Source of the DNA: G963668605 sp963668605
Lineage (GTDB): Bacteria > Acidobacteriota > Terriglobia > Bryobacterales > Bryobacteraceae
Direction of reading: 5' to 3'
Assembly: GCA_963668605.1 (NCBI GenBank)
Contig: OY764903.1
Location: forward strand, 6,448,001-6,512,000
Length of the DNA stretch: 64,000 nucleotides
The notes under the pieces were generated by a model. It ran no database searches and was not told where the DNA came from. It worked only from the letters and a program-made list of their open reading frames with translations. The stretch's first letter is position 1. Each line of letters opens with the position of its first letter. The translations under genes were made by a program, and so were the position numbers. This document shows, piece by piece, positions 1-9,080 of this stretch.

Positions 1-453
1 CAACGGCTGATTCTTCGTTGGCCGGAGTAAAGCAATCGCTCACCACCCGGCCTACCAGTGTCCCTGTTTACGCTTCGGCGGCCACCTTGCGATCACCACC
101 GCAAAGCTCGGGGCCAGGATGATTCGTTATTCCTTTCCTGTAGGGCTCTCTCATCCCGTACAACATGCCGGCTTAGCCCGGCATAAATTGCTGGTTCCAA
201 AACATCACGGGGTTTCGGCTACCCACGCGGGCGAGACTGACACGTGGCCGAGCTCGAGGACGGCGCTCAAAGAAAGAACGCCTACTCGTGGGATCAAAGG
301 ATGGTGGCTGGGTGTATACTCGACAGCACCCGGGAGTCCAAAAAGAAAATTCCGGTCTATACTTCTCGTATCCGAGATTCGAGAATGAGGGTCCTCGATG
401 ATGTGGAAGGTCCAAATTTTGGGGGCAATTGCCAGACAAGGAGACGTACGTCT
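1..453. other. No gene recognised at the left edge
   Basis: This stretch precedes the first receptor gene. Several open frames cross it on both strands, but none has a convincing ribosome binding site or a protein I recognise. The long frame that enters the receptor gene from 244 has arginine- and lysine-rich sequence without family features before the signal peptide, so I treat it as upstream leader. It could hold the decayed end of a mobile element or a gene cut by the window edge. Confidence 0.4.
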
Positions 454-3400
454 ATGCGCGGGAATGGCAGAGTCATCGTTTGTCTGCATCTTTATCTTTT
501 CACGGTACTTGGGGTGCTGCTGGCGCAGACTGGCGTAGGGCGCATCCAGGGCACGGCCAAAGATGCCAGTGGTGCGGTGGTTCCTAACGCAAAAGTGGTG
601 GCCGAACACGTCGAGACCGGCACCAGCCAAGAAACGCAGTCGAACGGGGTCGGATTTTTTATTTTTCCGTCCGCGCAACCCGGGAGATACCGCGTGACCG
701 CGGAGTCGCCAGGTTTGGAGAAGTGGCAGGGCGAGTTGCAGTTGCAGACCGGGCAGGAGGCCGCCATCGAGCCGGTGCTGAAGGTCGGCGGTACGGCAAC
801 GGCGGTTACCGTAGCCGGCGACGTGACCCCGCTGGTCACAACGACCAGCGCCTCCCTCTCTAACGTTGTCGAGCGGGCGCGGATCGAAGAATTGCCGCTT
901 AACGGCCGGTATTTCCAGAGCCTGATTCTACAGACGACGCCGGGACTGGAAGTCGGACTAACTTCAGATAGAAGTCCGCAGCCTTACGGCCTCCGCGATG
1001 GGGTAGTGCAGTTCTTGCAGGACGGGGCGCAGATCACTGACGCCAACCTGAACTACCTTACGAGCCGGCCGCCGGGATTAGACACGGTCCAAGAGTATCG
1101 CGTGGAGATGAGCGTGCCCGCCGCCAAGTACAGCGCGGCGGTCACCTCCGTGATCTCGACGCGCAGCGGAACCAATCAATGGCATGGCGGGCTGTTTTAC
1201 ACGGGCCGCAACAACGGCTTCGGCGTGGCGCGCCGGCGCCAGGATTTCTACGACAAACCGACGCAGTTGATCCGCAATGAATTCGGCGCCTCGCTGGGCG
1301 GGCCCGTGCGGCTGCCGCACCTGTACAACGGCAAGGACCGGACGTTCTTCTTCTTTGCCTGGGAAGGATCACGCCTCCGGACCGCGTCTTCGATGAGCAC
1401 GAGTCTTCCGACGGCCGCCATGCGGCAGGGGGATTTCAGCCAATTGACCGACGGCCAGAGCCGGCCAATTACGTTGTACGATCCCTGGAGTACGGCGGGG
1501 GCGTCGCAGAACTATTCCCGCGTGCCATATGTGGGCAACATCATCCCAATCGGCCGGCGCAGCCCCTTCGCGGCCCATTTCTACAGCGTACTGCCGGAGG
1601 CCAACCAGCCGGATATTAACCCCGCGGTGGCTTCTAACTATTTAGCGCCAGACCCGGTGAGCCAGGACGACTCGACTTACACCGTGCGCATTGACCATCG
1701 CCTGCGGGACAAGGACCAGATCTTTGGGCGCTACAGCAACGGGAACATGCTCAAGCTGCACCGGCGGCAGTCGCAGCCCATTCCGATAACAACCGACAAA
1801 CTGTGGAACAGTCACGACACCGGTGAGACAATGCAGAGCGCTGTGGTCTCGTGGAATCACGTGTTCGGGCCATCTTTCTTTATGGAGACGGTCGTGACAG
1901 GATCGCGATCAAACTGGCGTTTCTGTCTCGCGGATCCGAATGCCGCGCAAGCTCAGATCGTCTCCCCCCAACTCGGCGTGCCGAATCCGTTCAATGTCGC
2001 CGGCGCGCCAAACCTCACTAATCTGGGCTTCGCGCTCCAGGGGACCGGCTTTATTCCGCGGTTCGATGATACCAAGCCGATCACCGGAGAGCAGAACTAC
2101 ACGCTGGTGCGGGGCAAGCATCAGTTCGAGTTCGGGTGGCGGGTTCAGCACACGATGTTGGACGTAATGCCGGACCGGACGGGGGAGGGCAACATCTCGT
2201 TCGCCAGCCAAGCGACGGGCCGCTACGATCCGACAACCGGAACCGCGTTCGGTGCCCTGCCGCGAACGGGTGACAACGGAGCGAACTTCTTCGTGGGCGT
2301 AGCGGCGTCGTACAACCAGACGCTGCCGGCCCCAAACTACAGACTGCGGTCCAGCCCGATCTCCGGCTACTTCCAGGACAATTGGAGAGTGACGCGCGAC
2401 CTGACACTCAACCTGGGATTACGTTACGACTACCTTCAGCCGCTGCTCGACACTAACGGCGTGAACGCGGTTTTTGATTTCTCCAACCATGCCATTGTGC
2501 GCACGGCGTCCCTCGACGAACTGATCCGGCAAGGCGTTACGACGCAAGCGTTTGTGAAGTCGTATGCGGCTATTGGGGTGAAATTTGAAACGACAAAAGA
2601 AGCCGGGCTGTCCGACCGCCTGGTGAACGTAGGCCAGCGCAACTTCAGCCCGCGGGTGGGCTTCGCTTATAAGTGGAGGCTGGGCAAGCGTGCGGTGGTG
2701 GTGCGGGGCGGATACGGCGAGTACCACTATAATTTCCAGACGCGGCTGTTCAACTCGCAAAGAGGCAACGCGCCCCTGCAAGGAACCGTTTCCTACAACA
2801 TCAACTCGGCGGCACAGTCGCCGGACGGACTTGCGAACTGGGGTCTGCGCTCGGCTCCGACGGTAATCGCGGGTACCAGCTCGGCTGTCAACGCCGTCAC
2901 TCCGGAGTCGGCGAATGCAATTCCGCGTGGTGTTGCCATCAATGCCTTCGCTCCCAGCCTCCCGACGCCGCTGGCACGAGAATGGAACCTGACGATCGAG
3001 ACCGAAATTCTGCGCAATACGCTGTTGCGGGTGGCCTACATCGGGACGGCGGGAAGAAACCTCGAGCAAAATGTGCAGATGAACGGACAGCCCAGCAACT
3101 ACGTGCACTACGTGACCACGGGTCTACCGCTGCCTACGGGGCCGTTCGCCCCGGTGGCACGGCGCAACTACGACCAGACAACTTACGGCGACATTCAAGT
3201 TTTCAGTATGACGGGCTATTCGAACTACAGCGGGCTGCAAGTGGAAGTGCAGCGGCGCTTCAGCAACGGGCTGGGGTTCCAGTGGTTCTACGTCATGAGC
3301 AATGCGCTTTGGGTGGGCAGCGGCGGCCAGATTATAGGGGACTCTTCGGCACTTCCCGACCCCGTTACTTTTCTGCCTGGGTCGGTGCCGTCCGGCTTCG

Positions 3401-4164
3401 ACGCGTATAACCGCTTTTACAACTACGAACGGGACACCAACATTCCCAAGCATCGCATCAATTGGAATATGCTGTACCAGTTGCCCTTCGGGCACGGCAA
3501 GAAGTGGCTGTCGAACTCAGGCGGGCTGCTAAACCGCATTGCCGGTGGCTGGCAGTTGGCTGCATACAGCTCAATGCGGAGCCGGTATTGGGCGCTGCCG
3601 ACGGGCAATTGGGGATACCTTGGCAAGGTTGAGGTCTACGGTATGAAACACCCAATCCAGGATTGCCGTAGCGGCACCTGTTTCCAGGGATATCTGTATT
3701 ACAACGGCTACATACCGGCGAACCAGATTAACAGTTACGACGCGCAGGGGCGGCCGAACGGGGTGATGGGCGTGCCTAAAGACTACCAGCCCGCGCACCA
3801 GCCGATTTGGCCGATGCCGGCCAACCCCAGCACGTCGGATCCGAATTACGCGCTTTATGGAACCAACCTTGTCTTCGTCCCGATGAAGAACGGGACCCAG
3901 CAGCGGATTGCTTTGGACACTGGTCTGCACCCCTGGCGCAATCAGTATGCGCCAGGCCCGTGGCCGACGCCGGTGCTGAACAGTTCCCTGTTCAAGATTA
4001 TTGCGCTAAACGAGCGCTTCAAACTGCGTTTGAACATGGATTTCTTCAACGTGTTCAACATGCCAGGTATCGGAATGCCGGCCTCGGGAGACGGAGTCAT
4101 CAGCCAGCGAAACTCCAACAACGCGCCGCGCGAGTTACAGTTTACCCTGCGGTTGTCCTGGTAG
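454..4164 (+). CDS. Oar/TonB-dependent receptor-like outer-membrane protein
   Basis: A large (1236 aa) outer-membrane receptor of the acidobacterial Oar/TonB type, expected to import glycan fragments or other large ligands. I chose ATG 454 rather than the upstream in-frame start at 244 because AAGGAG lies 10 bases before it and a signal peptide follows (hydrophobic LYLFTVLGVLLAQ). After the signal comes a carboxypeptidase-regulatory-like beta-sandwich (G-x-I-Q-G-T-A-K-D-A-S-G-A-V-V-P), then a plug-like region with the ELPLNGRYF motif common to this family, then a long barrel. It ends in an aromatic beta-signal (TLRLSW). The next gene on this strand is the tricorn protease, after an IS remnant. 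The family is known; the ligand cannot be inferred. Confidence 0.88.
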   Translation: MRGNGRVIVCLHLYLFTVLGVLLAQTGVGRIQGTAKDASGAVVPNAKVVAEHVETGTSQETQSNGVGFFIFPSAQPGRYRVTAESPGLEKWQGELQLQTGQEAAIEPVLKVGGTATAVTVAGDVTPLVTTTSASLSNVVERARIEELPLNGRYFQSLILQTTPGLEVGLTSDRSPQPYGLRDGVVQFLQDGAQITDANLNYLTSRPPGLDTVQEYRVEMSVPAAKYSAAVTSVISTRSGTNQWHGGLFYTGRNNGFGVARRRQDFYDKPTQLIRNEFGASLGGPVRLPHLYNGKDRTFFFFAWEGSRLRTASSMSTSLPTAAMRQGDFSQLTDGQSRPITLYDPWSTAGASQNYSRVPYVGNIIPIGRRSPFAAHFYSVLPEANQPDINPAVASNYLAPDPVSQDDSTYTVRIDHRLRDKDQIFGRYSNGNMLKLHRRQSQPIPITTDKLWNSHDTGETMQSAVVSWNHVFGPSFFMETVVTGSRSNWRFCLADPNAAQAQIVSPQLGVPNPFNVAGAPNLTNLGFALQGTGFIPRFDDTKPITGEQNYTLVRGKHQFEFGWRVQHTMLDVMPDRTGEGNISFASQATGRYDPTTGTAFGALPRTGDNGANFFVGVAASYNQTLPAPNYRLRSSPISGYFQDNWRVTRDLTLNLGLRYDYLQPLLDTNGVNAVFDFSNHAIVRTASLDELIRQGVTTQAFVKSYAAIGVKFETTKEAGLSDRLVNVGQRNFSPRVGFAYKWRLGKRAVVVRGGYGEYHYNFQTRLFNSQRGNAPLQGTVSYNINSAAQSPDGLANWGLRSAPTVIAGTSSAVNAVTPESANAIPRGVAINAFAPSLPTPLAREWNLTIETEILRNTLLRVAYIGTAGRNLEQNVQMNGQPSNYVHYVTTGLPLPTGPFAPVARRNYDQTTYGDIQVFSMTGYSNYSGLQVEVQRRFSNGLGFQWFYVMSNALWVGSGGQIIGDSSALPDPVTFLPGSVPSGFDAYNRFYNYERDTNIPKHRINWNMLYQLPFGHGKKWLSNSGGLLNRIAGGWQLAAYSSMRSRYWALPTGNWGYLGKVEVYGMKHPIQDCRSGTCFQGYLYYNGYIPANQINSYDAQGRPNGVMGVPKDYQPAHQPIWPMPANPSTSDPNYALYGTNLVFVPMKNGTQQRIALDTGLHPWRNQYAPGPWPTPVLNSSLFKIIALNERFKLRLNMDFFNVFNMPGIGMPASGDGVISQRNSNNAPRELQFTLRLSW

Positions 4165-4203
4165 GCGTTCAGACCTGTGCCGCATTTCGCGGTGCGTGGC
4201 TTT

Positions 4204-4680
4204 CTAGAAGGCTCGCCAGAAGAATTCGTGAGTACGCTCCGGCTCGGGCAGTTTGCCAAGTGAATGATAGAGCGCGAGTTCCAGGATGCGGAGAGTGTGG
4301 AAGCCATATGATCTTCTCGTGGTTATTTTGGCTTTGTCGTTCAACCCCTCGACCACGCCGCTGGGAAACTCCTTGCGAGCCTTGAAATAGTTCAGCAGCA
4401 GTGTTCGGTGAGTGCGCAGCGTGCGGGCGATTGCCTTCATCGGCTCGATCCGACGGCGAATGGTTTGAGAGCACCAGAGATCCAGGAACTTGCCGGCCCA
4501 GGTCGGTGAGTTGTATTTCCAGAACTGCTGGAAGTCCTCTTTGAACAGATAGGCCCGGACGGTTTGCAGGTTGTAGTGGAGCAGATCTCGGAGTCGGAAC
4601 TGTTGCTTGGTGGTGAGATTCTCTTTGCGCTTGAGTACGCACCGGTGCGAGTCTTTCAGCAGCGGCTCGTGGTGAACAAC
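4204..4680 (-). pseudogene. ISL3-family transposase, C-terminal fragment
   Basis: Reading the minus strand from 4680 gives an open frame with no start codon. It matches the C-terminal part of ISL3-type DDE transposases: ENLTTKQQ, then SGVVEGLNDKAKITTRRSYGF and LELALYHSLGKLPEPE. Only the last third of the protein is left. The upstream boundary coincides with a perfect 26-bp inverted repeat at 4680-4734, so the 5' part was probably removed by a later rearrangement. Inactive. Confidence 0.85.
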
Positions 4681-4734
4681 AGCCTGATACGAGTTCAGAT
4701 GGCCCGCAGGGCCATCTGAACTCGTATCAGGCTG
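4680..4734. repeat. Perfect 26-bp inverted repeat with a 3-base loop
   Basis: The arms at 4680-4705 and 4709-4734 are exact reverse complements around GCA. The outer part, CAGCCTGATACGA, recurs near IS debris at 8530-8542 and, inverted, at 37549-37562 and 38277-38290. The flanking GGCCACTTCAC also recurs, inverted, at about 8512-8540. This suggests two inverted copies of a transposon end meeting head to head, not a normal terminator. Confidence 0.8.
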
Positions 4735-4978
4735 GCCACTTCACGGCCCGCTCAGTCTGTTGCCGCTGTCCCGGACATAGACCGTGGCGCGGATAAATCA
4801 CATGGCAGGAACTAAACCGATAGGTTCTGAGTCTATTCACCTATGCGCTTTGCCGCTATGACCGCTTTGATGCTCCGGCCCGGAGTAGCGGCGCACCTGC
4901 AAGATATCGAGGGATGGCGGCCAGGAAGCCAAAATGGACTTTGGATACTAGGCTCTTATCTTTAGAGAGGTTCCGCTC

Positions 4979-7900
4979 ATGCACGCTGCTGTCCTTGCTC
5001 TGCTTTTCGCCTCCACCGTTACCTTTGCCGCCGATAAACCGGTGCTTATGCGGCAACCTACGGTGAGCCGCACTAGCATCGCTTTCTCTTACGCGGGTGA
5101 CCTCTGGATCGTTGGCCGGGAAGGCGGAGAAGCCCGCCGTTTAACCACGAATCCGGGAATAGAGAAGGATTCACTGTTCTCTCCGGATGGCAAGCTTATC
5201 GCTTTCACCGGCCAGTATGATGGCCCGAACTCGGACGTGTACGTGGTCCCGGCTGCCGGCGGCGTGCCGAAGCGCCTCACCTATCATCCGGGCAGCGACA
5301 CGGTAGCTGGCTGGACGCCCGATGGCAGGGGCGTCCTCTTCCGTTCCGACCGTGATAGCTACTCGTCCCGTTTCGACCGCCTGTTCGTGGTTTCTCTTGA
5401 AGGCGGGCTGGCCGCGGAAGTGCCGCTTCCCATGGCACATGAGGGGGCCTACTCCGCAGACGGCGCGCGCATCGCGTATGTGCCGCTCGTCCGGGCCTTC
5501 GGGACCTGGAAGAAATACCGGGGCGGCCAGACCACGCCGATCTGGATCGCGAATCTTTCGGATTCGCATATCGAGGCGAAGATCCCGCGTGATAACTCAA
5601 ATGATTTCTGCCCCATGTGGGTCGGTGACCGTATCTATTTCCTCTCGGACCGCAATGGGCCCGTCACGCTGTTCGCATATGACATCAAGACCGGCAAGGT
5701 GACAGAGCTGATCAAAAACAATGGTCTGGATATTAAATCGGCCTCAGCGAGTCCGGATGCGATTGTGTACGAGCAGTTCGGCGGGCTGTTTCTCTACGAT
5801 CTGAAAACGGGCAAGCCGCGGCGCGTTCCGGTCCAAATCGCGGGCGATATGCCGTTCGTGCGTGAAACGTTCGAGAAGTTGCCAGCCTCGCAGATCTGGA
5901 GGGCACGCATATCGCCCTCGGGCGTGCGTGCCGTGTTCGAGGCACGAGGCGAAATCTTCACCGTGCCTGTGGAGAAGGGTGACGTCCGCAATCTCACGAA
6001 TACGCCGGGAATTGCGGAGCGCGATCCATCATGGTCGCCCGACGGTAAAAGGATTGCGTACTTCTCGGACGAAGGTGGCGAGTACTCACTCCACTTGCGG
6101 GCACAGAACGGTCTCGGCGTTGTCGAGAAGATTCGGGTCGCCGATAAGCCGACGTTCTACTATGCGCCTGCGTGGTCTCCAGACAGTAAGAAGATCTGCT
6201 ATACGGACAAGGCGCTCAACCTGTGGTACATGGACCTGGAAAAGAAGACGCCCATCAAGGTGGACACCGATACGTACCGCACTCCCGGGCGGTCGCTGGA
6301 GCCGGTGTGGTCGCCGGACAGCCGTTGGATCGCGTACACGAAACAGCTCAAGAACCATTTTGGAACTGTCTTCGTGTATTCGCTCGAAGAAGGGAAGCCT
6401 CATCAGATCACCGACGGTATGAGCGACGCCCGTGAGGCCCAGTTCGATAAGAACGGCGAACTGCTTTATTTCATGGCCAGCACCGATGCGGGCCCGGCTT
6501 CCGGCTGGCTGTATATGTCGAGCATGGGACGTACTATCACGCGCAGCGTCTATGCCGTGGTGCTCCGCAAGGACCTTCCTTCGCCCGTCGCACCTGAGAG
6601 CGATGAGGAAAAGGGCGACGCCGCCAAGAAGCAGGAAGAGGACGCGAAGAAAGACACAAAGGCTGCAGGGAAAGAACCAGTCCACGTTCGCATCGATTTC
6701 GACGACATCGGGCAGCGCGTCGTCGCGATGCCCATCCCGGCTCGGAACTACGGCCATATGCGCGCGGGGAAGGCCGGAATCCTCTATCTGCTCGAAAACC
6801 AGCCGGTTCCCATGCTAGATGGGCAGGGCGGCTCCACTCTGCAACGCTTCGACCTGAAGACCCGGAAAACGGAGAAGTTCGCTGAAGAGGTGCAGCAGGA
6901 TTTTGATGTTTCCGCGAACGGCGAGAAACTGCTTTACGCGAAGAACACGCAATGGTTTATTGTTCCCGCCGGGCAGGCGACGAAACCGGGCGAGGGCGCG
7001 CTGAAGATCCAGAACATTGAGATGCGCGTTGATCCACGGGTCGAGTGGAAGCAGATTTATGACGAAGTATGGCGCATAGAGCGTGATTTCCTGTACGACC
7101 CCAACTCGCACGGCCTCGATCTGAATAAAGCGAAAGCGTTCTATGCGCCATACCTGGAGAGCGTGGCGCACCGGGCGGATTTGAACTACCTCATCTCGGA
7201 GATGTTGGGACAACTTTCGCTCGGGCACACCCGCAACAGCGGCGGTGCAATGCCCGAGCGCAAACCTTTGCGCGGCGGATTGCTGGGAACCGACTACAAG
7301 ATCGAGAACGGGCGATATCGCTTCGCGCGCGTGTATAACGGAGAAAACTGGAACCCGCAGCTTCGCGCGCCTCTCACGCAACCCGGTGTGAACGTGGCCG
7401 CGGGCGATTACCTGCTTGCGGTGAACGGGCGCGAGGTGCGGCCGCCTGCGAGCGTCTACAGTTTCTTTCAGGAGACGGCCGGCGTTTCGGTGGTTTTGCG
7501 CGTTGGGCCCGATCCCGGCGGCGCCAACTCACGCGAAATAACTGTCGTGCCGGTGGAGGACGAATCCAACCTGCGGCACCTGGCGTGGATCGAAGAGAAT
7601 CGCCGTAAGGTGGACCGGATGAGCGGCGGCCGCCTCGCTTACGTGTACCTGTCCAACACGTCCGTAGCCGGCTTCACAAATTTCAATCGCTACTACTTCG
7701 CGCAGGTGGATAAGGAAGGCGCCGTGATTGACGAACGCTTCAACAGTGGCGGCAGCATCGCGGATTACATCATCGATCACATGCGCCGGCCGCGTATGAG
7801 TTTCTCCATGACGCGCGACGGCTTGGAGTTCCCGACGCCGGTCGGTTCCATCTTCGGACCGAAGGCAATGATTATAAACGAGTATGCCGGCTCGGGTGGC

Positions 7901-8260
7901 GACGTAATCGCGTGGCTCTTCCGCAATTCCAATATCGGTCCGCTAATCGGGAAACGGACGTGGGGCGGGATGGTCGGAAACTTCGCATTGCCACTACTGA
8001 TTGACGGCGGCTTGGTGACGGCTCCTAACATCGCGTTTTACAATTTGCGAGGCGAATGGGAATTGGAGAACCGCGGTGTGGCGCCCGACATCGAAGTGGA
8101 AGCCGATCCACAAGCCATGCGCAACGGCAGCGACCCGCAACTCGAGAAGGCCGTCCAAGTGGTGCTTGAGGCGTTGAATGAGCACCCGCTGCCGAAAGTG
8201 CCAAGACCGGCCTTTCCGAACTACCACAAAGCGGATCCGTTAGGCTTGGGAAGACAATAG
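4979..8260 (+). CDS. Tricorn-type S41 serine protease
   Basis: A 1093-aa protein with a signal peptide (about residues 1-18, ending FAADKP), so a periplasmic rather than cytoplasmic tricorn homologue. The N-terminal half is beta-propeller sequence with repeated SPDGKxIAF/SPDSKKI blades. A charged linker of E, K and A runs at about residues 537-570, followed by the second propeller end, a PDZ domain (AAGDYLLAVNGREV) and a C-terminal S41 peptidase domain. Candidate catalytic residues are His750 in LSLGHTRN and Ser972 in EYAGSGGDV, with the acidic GEWELEN segment at 1025-1031 matching the tricorn glutamate region. Tricorn proteins degrade oligopeptides. Length fits the family. It appears monocistronic. 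Confidence 0.9.
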   Translation: MHAAVLALLFASTVTFAADKPVLMRQPTVSRTSIAFSYAGDLWIVGREGGEARRLTTNPGIEKDSLFSPDGKLIAFTGQYDGPNSDVYVVPAAGGVPKRLTYHPGSDTVAGWTPDGRGVLFRSDRDSYSSRFDRLFVVSLEGGLAAEVPLPMAHEGAYSADGARIAYVPLVRAFGTWKKYRGGQTTPIWIANLSDSHIEAKIPRDNSNDFCPMWVGDRIYFLSDRNGPVTLFAYDIKTGKVTELIKNNGLDIKSASASPDAIVYEQFGGLFLYDLKTGKPRRVPVQIAGDMPFVRETFEKLPASQIWRARISPSGVRAVFEARGEIFTVPVEKGDVRNLTNTPGIAERDPSWSPDGKRIAYFSDEGGEYSLHLRAQNGLGVVEKIRVADKPTFYYAPAWSPDSKKICYTDKALNLWYMDLEKKTPIKVDTDTYRTPGRSLEPVWSPDSRWIAYTKQLKNHFGTVFVYSLEEGKPHQITDGMSDAREAQFDKNGELLYFMASTDAGPASGWLYMSSMGRTITRSVYAVVLRKDLPSPVAPESDEEKGDAAKKQEEDAKKDTKAAGKEPVHVRIDFDDIGQRVVAMPIPARNYGHMRAGKAGILYLLENQPVPMLDGQGGSTLQRFDLKTRKTEKFAEEVQQDFDVSANGEKLLYAKNTQWFIVPAGQATKPGEGALKIQNIEMRVDPRVEWKQIYDEVWRIERDFLYDPNSHGLDLNKAKAFYAPYLESVAHRADLNYLISEMLGQLSLGHTRNSGGAMPERKPLRGGLLGTDYKIENGRYRFARVYNGENWNPQLRAPLTQPGVNVAAGDYLLAVNGREVRPPASVYSFFQETAGVSVVLRVGPDPGGANSREITVVPVEDESNLRHLAWIEENRRKVDRMSGGRLAYVYLSNTSVAGFTNFNRYYFAQVDKEGAVIDERFNSGGSIADYIIDHMRRPRMSFSMTRDGLEFPTPVGSIFGPKAMIINEYAGSGGDVIAWLFRNSNIGPLIGKRTWGGMVGNFALPLLIDGGLVTAPNIAFYNLRGEWELENRGVAPDIEVEADPQAMRNGSDPQLEKAVQVVLEALNEHPLPKVPRPAFPNYHKADPLGLGRQ

Positions 8261-8410
8261 CATAATCTTACTCTCACTGCTGTCTGGCTAACGTCTTGGT
8301 ATAGATTGGCAAGTCCCGACCAGTCAGCGATTTGCGATGAGTTTTTGCTTGCCGCGATTTGAACGGCGACAGACGCTTAACGGCCCACTGGAGGCGACCG
8401 ACAATGGTTC

Positions 8411-8545
8411 ATGAACATCGGCCGTACGGTCTTCTCCCAGTTGATCGGCTTCCTCCCGGACCGAGAATTTCGTCGATGCGTGGCACGCTACGACGGCGGT
8501 GAAGTGGCCGTGAAGTGGCCAGTGGCTGTGAAGTGGCCAGCCTGA
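8411..8545 (+). pseudogene. IS4-type transposase N-terminal stub (DUF4372-like)
   Basis: From ATG 8411 the frame reads MNIGRTVFSQLIGFLPDREF and continues RRCVARYDG, the typical start of IS4-family transposases with a DUF4372 domain. After about 27 codons it runs into three copies of GTGAAGTGGCC and stops at 8543. The rest of the transposase is absent. Inactive relic. Confidence 0.75.
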
Positions 8546-8935
8546 TACGATTCGCGATTTTGGCCAGAGCAGCAGACGGCTATGCTTGTTTCGCTGGATT
8601 GCAGATTTCACGCTGGTTTGGGAATTGCCGAGTTCCTGGCATGCGAGTGACCGTCGAATTCCTGAGGGCGCATACCCCGGTTCATCATAAGTTGTTTAAA
8701 TTGCGTATCGAACGTATGGCTCGCTGGTGCGGCGGTCGAACAACCGCATGTCCGTCAGCTCTACGCGGCTTCCCTTCGCCAGCGCTGAGAGCAGGTCCAG
8801 ATTGGCATGGCGACCGCAGTTTGGCGAGGACTCGACACGGCATCGGCGCTAAAAAGGAAGACTTGCCTTGGTTTCAGTTCCGTTTTTCGGGCTATTCAGC
8901 CGATTCAGCCAACATCGCAAAACTGAGCGTTTCGT
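8530..8935 (+). repeat. Dispersed ~370-bp element, copy A
   Basis: This segment is a diverged reverse-complement copy of 37901-38286. Both contain long matching blocks, for example GAATCGGCTGAATAGC and the stretch around CGAACGTATGGCTCGCTGG. Both end near the sequence CTGATACGA/TCGTATCAG. Open frames cross it, but no frame is conserved in both copies without interruption, so I see a mobile-element remnant rather than a gene. The 145 bases from 8936 to 9080 hold nothing recognisable. Confidence 0.7.
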
Positions 8936-9080
8936 AAGAAAGTTGTTCTCATCTAGCCTCACGTTTTCTCCGTCCTGCTTTCGAACGAATCACAACGTCG
9001 ACTACGCTGGGAAAAGGTTCCTGGTGGATTCGTTCTCTTTCCTGACAACCTGGTGAGTGCCGAAGCCAGCGCCGACAGGT

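Noticed and set aside
244..453. Extension of the first receptor to the upstream start at 244
   Set aside because: It would put 70 charged residues before a clear signal peptide, and the ribosome site supports ATG 454.
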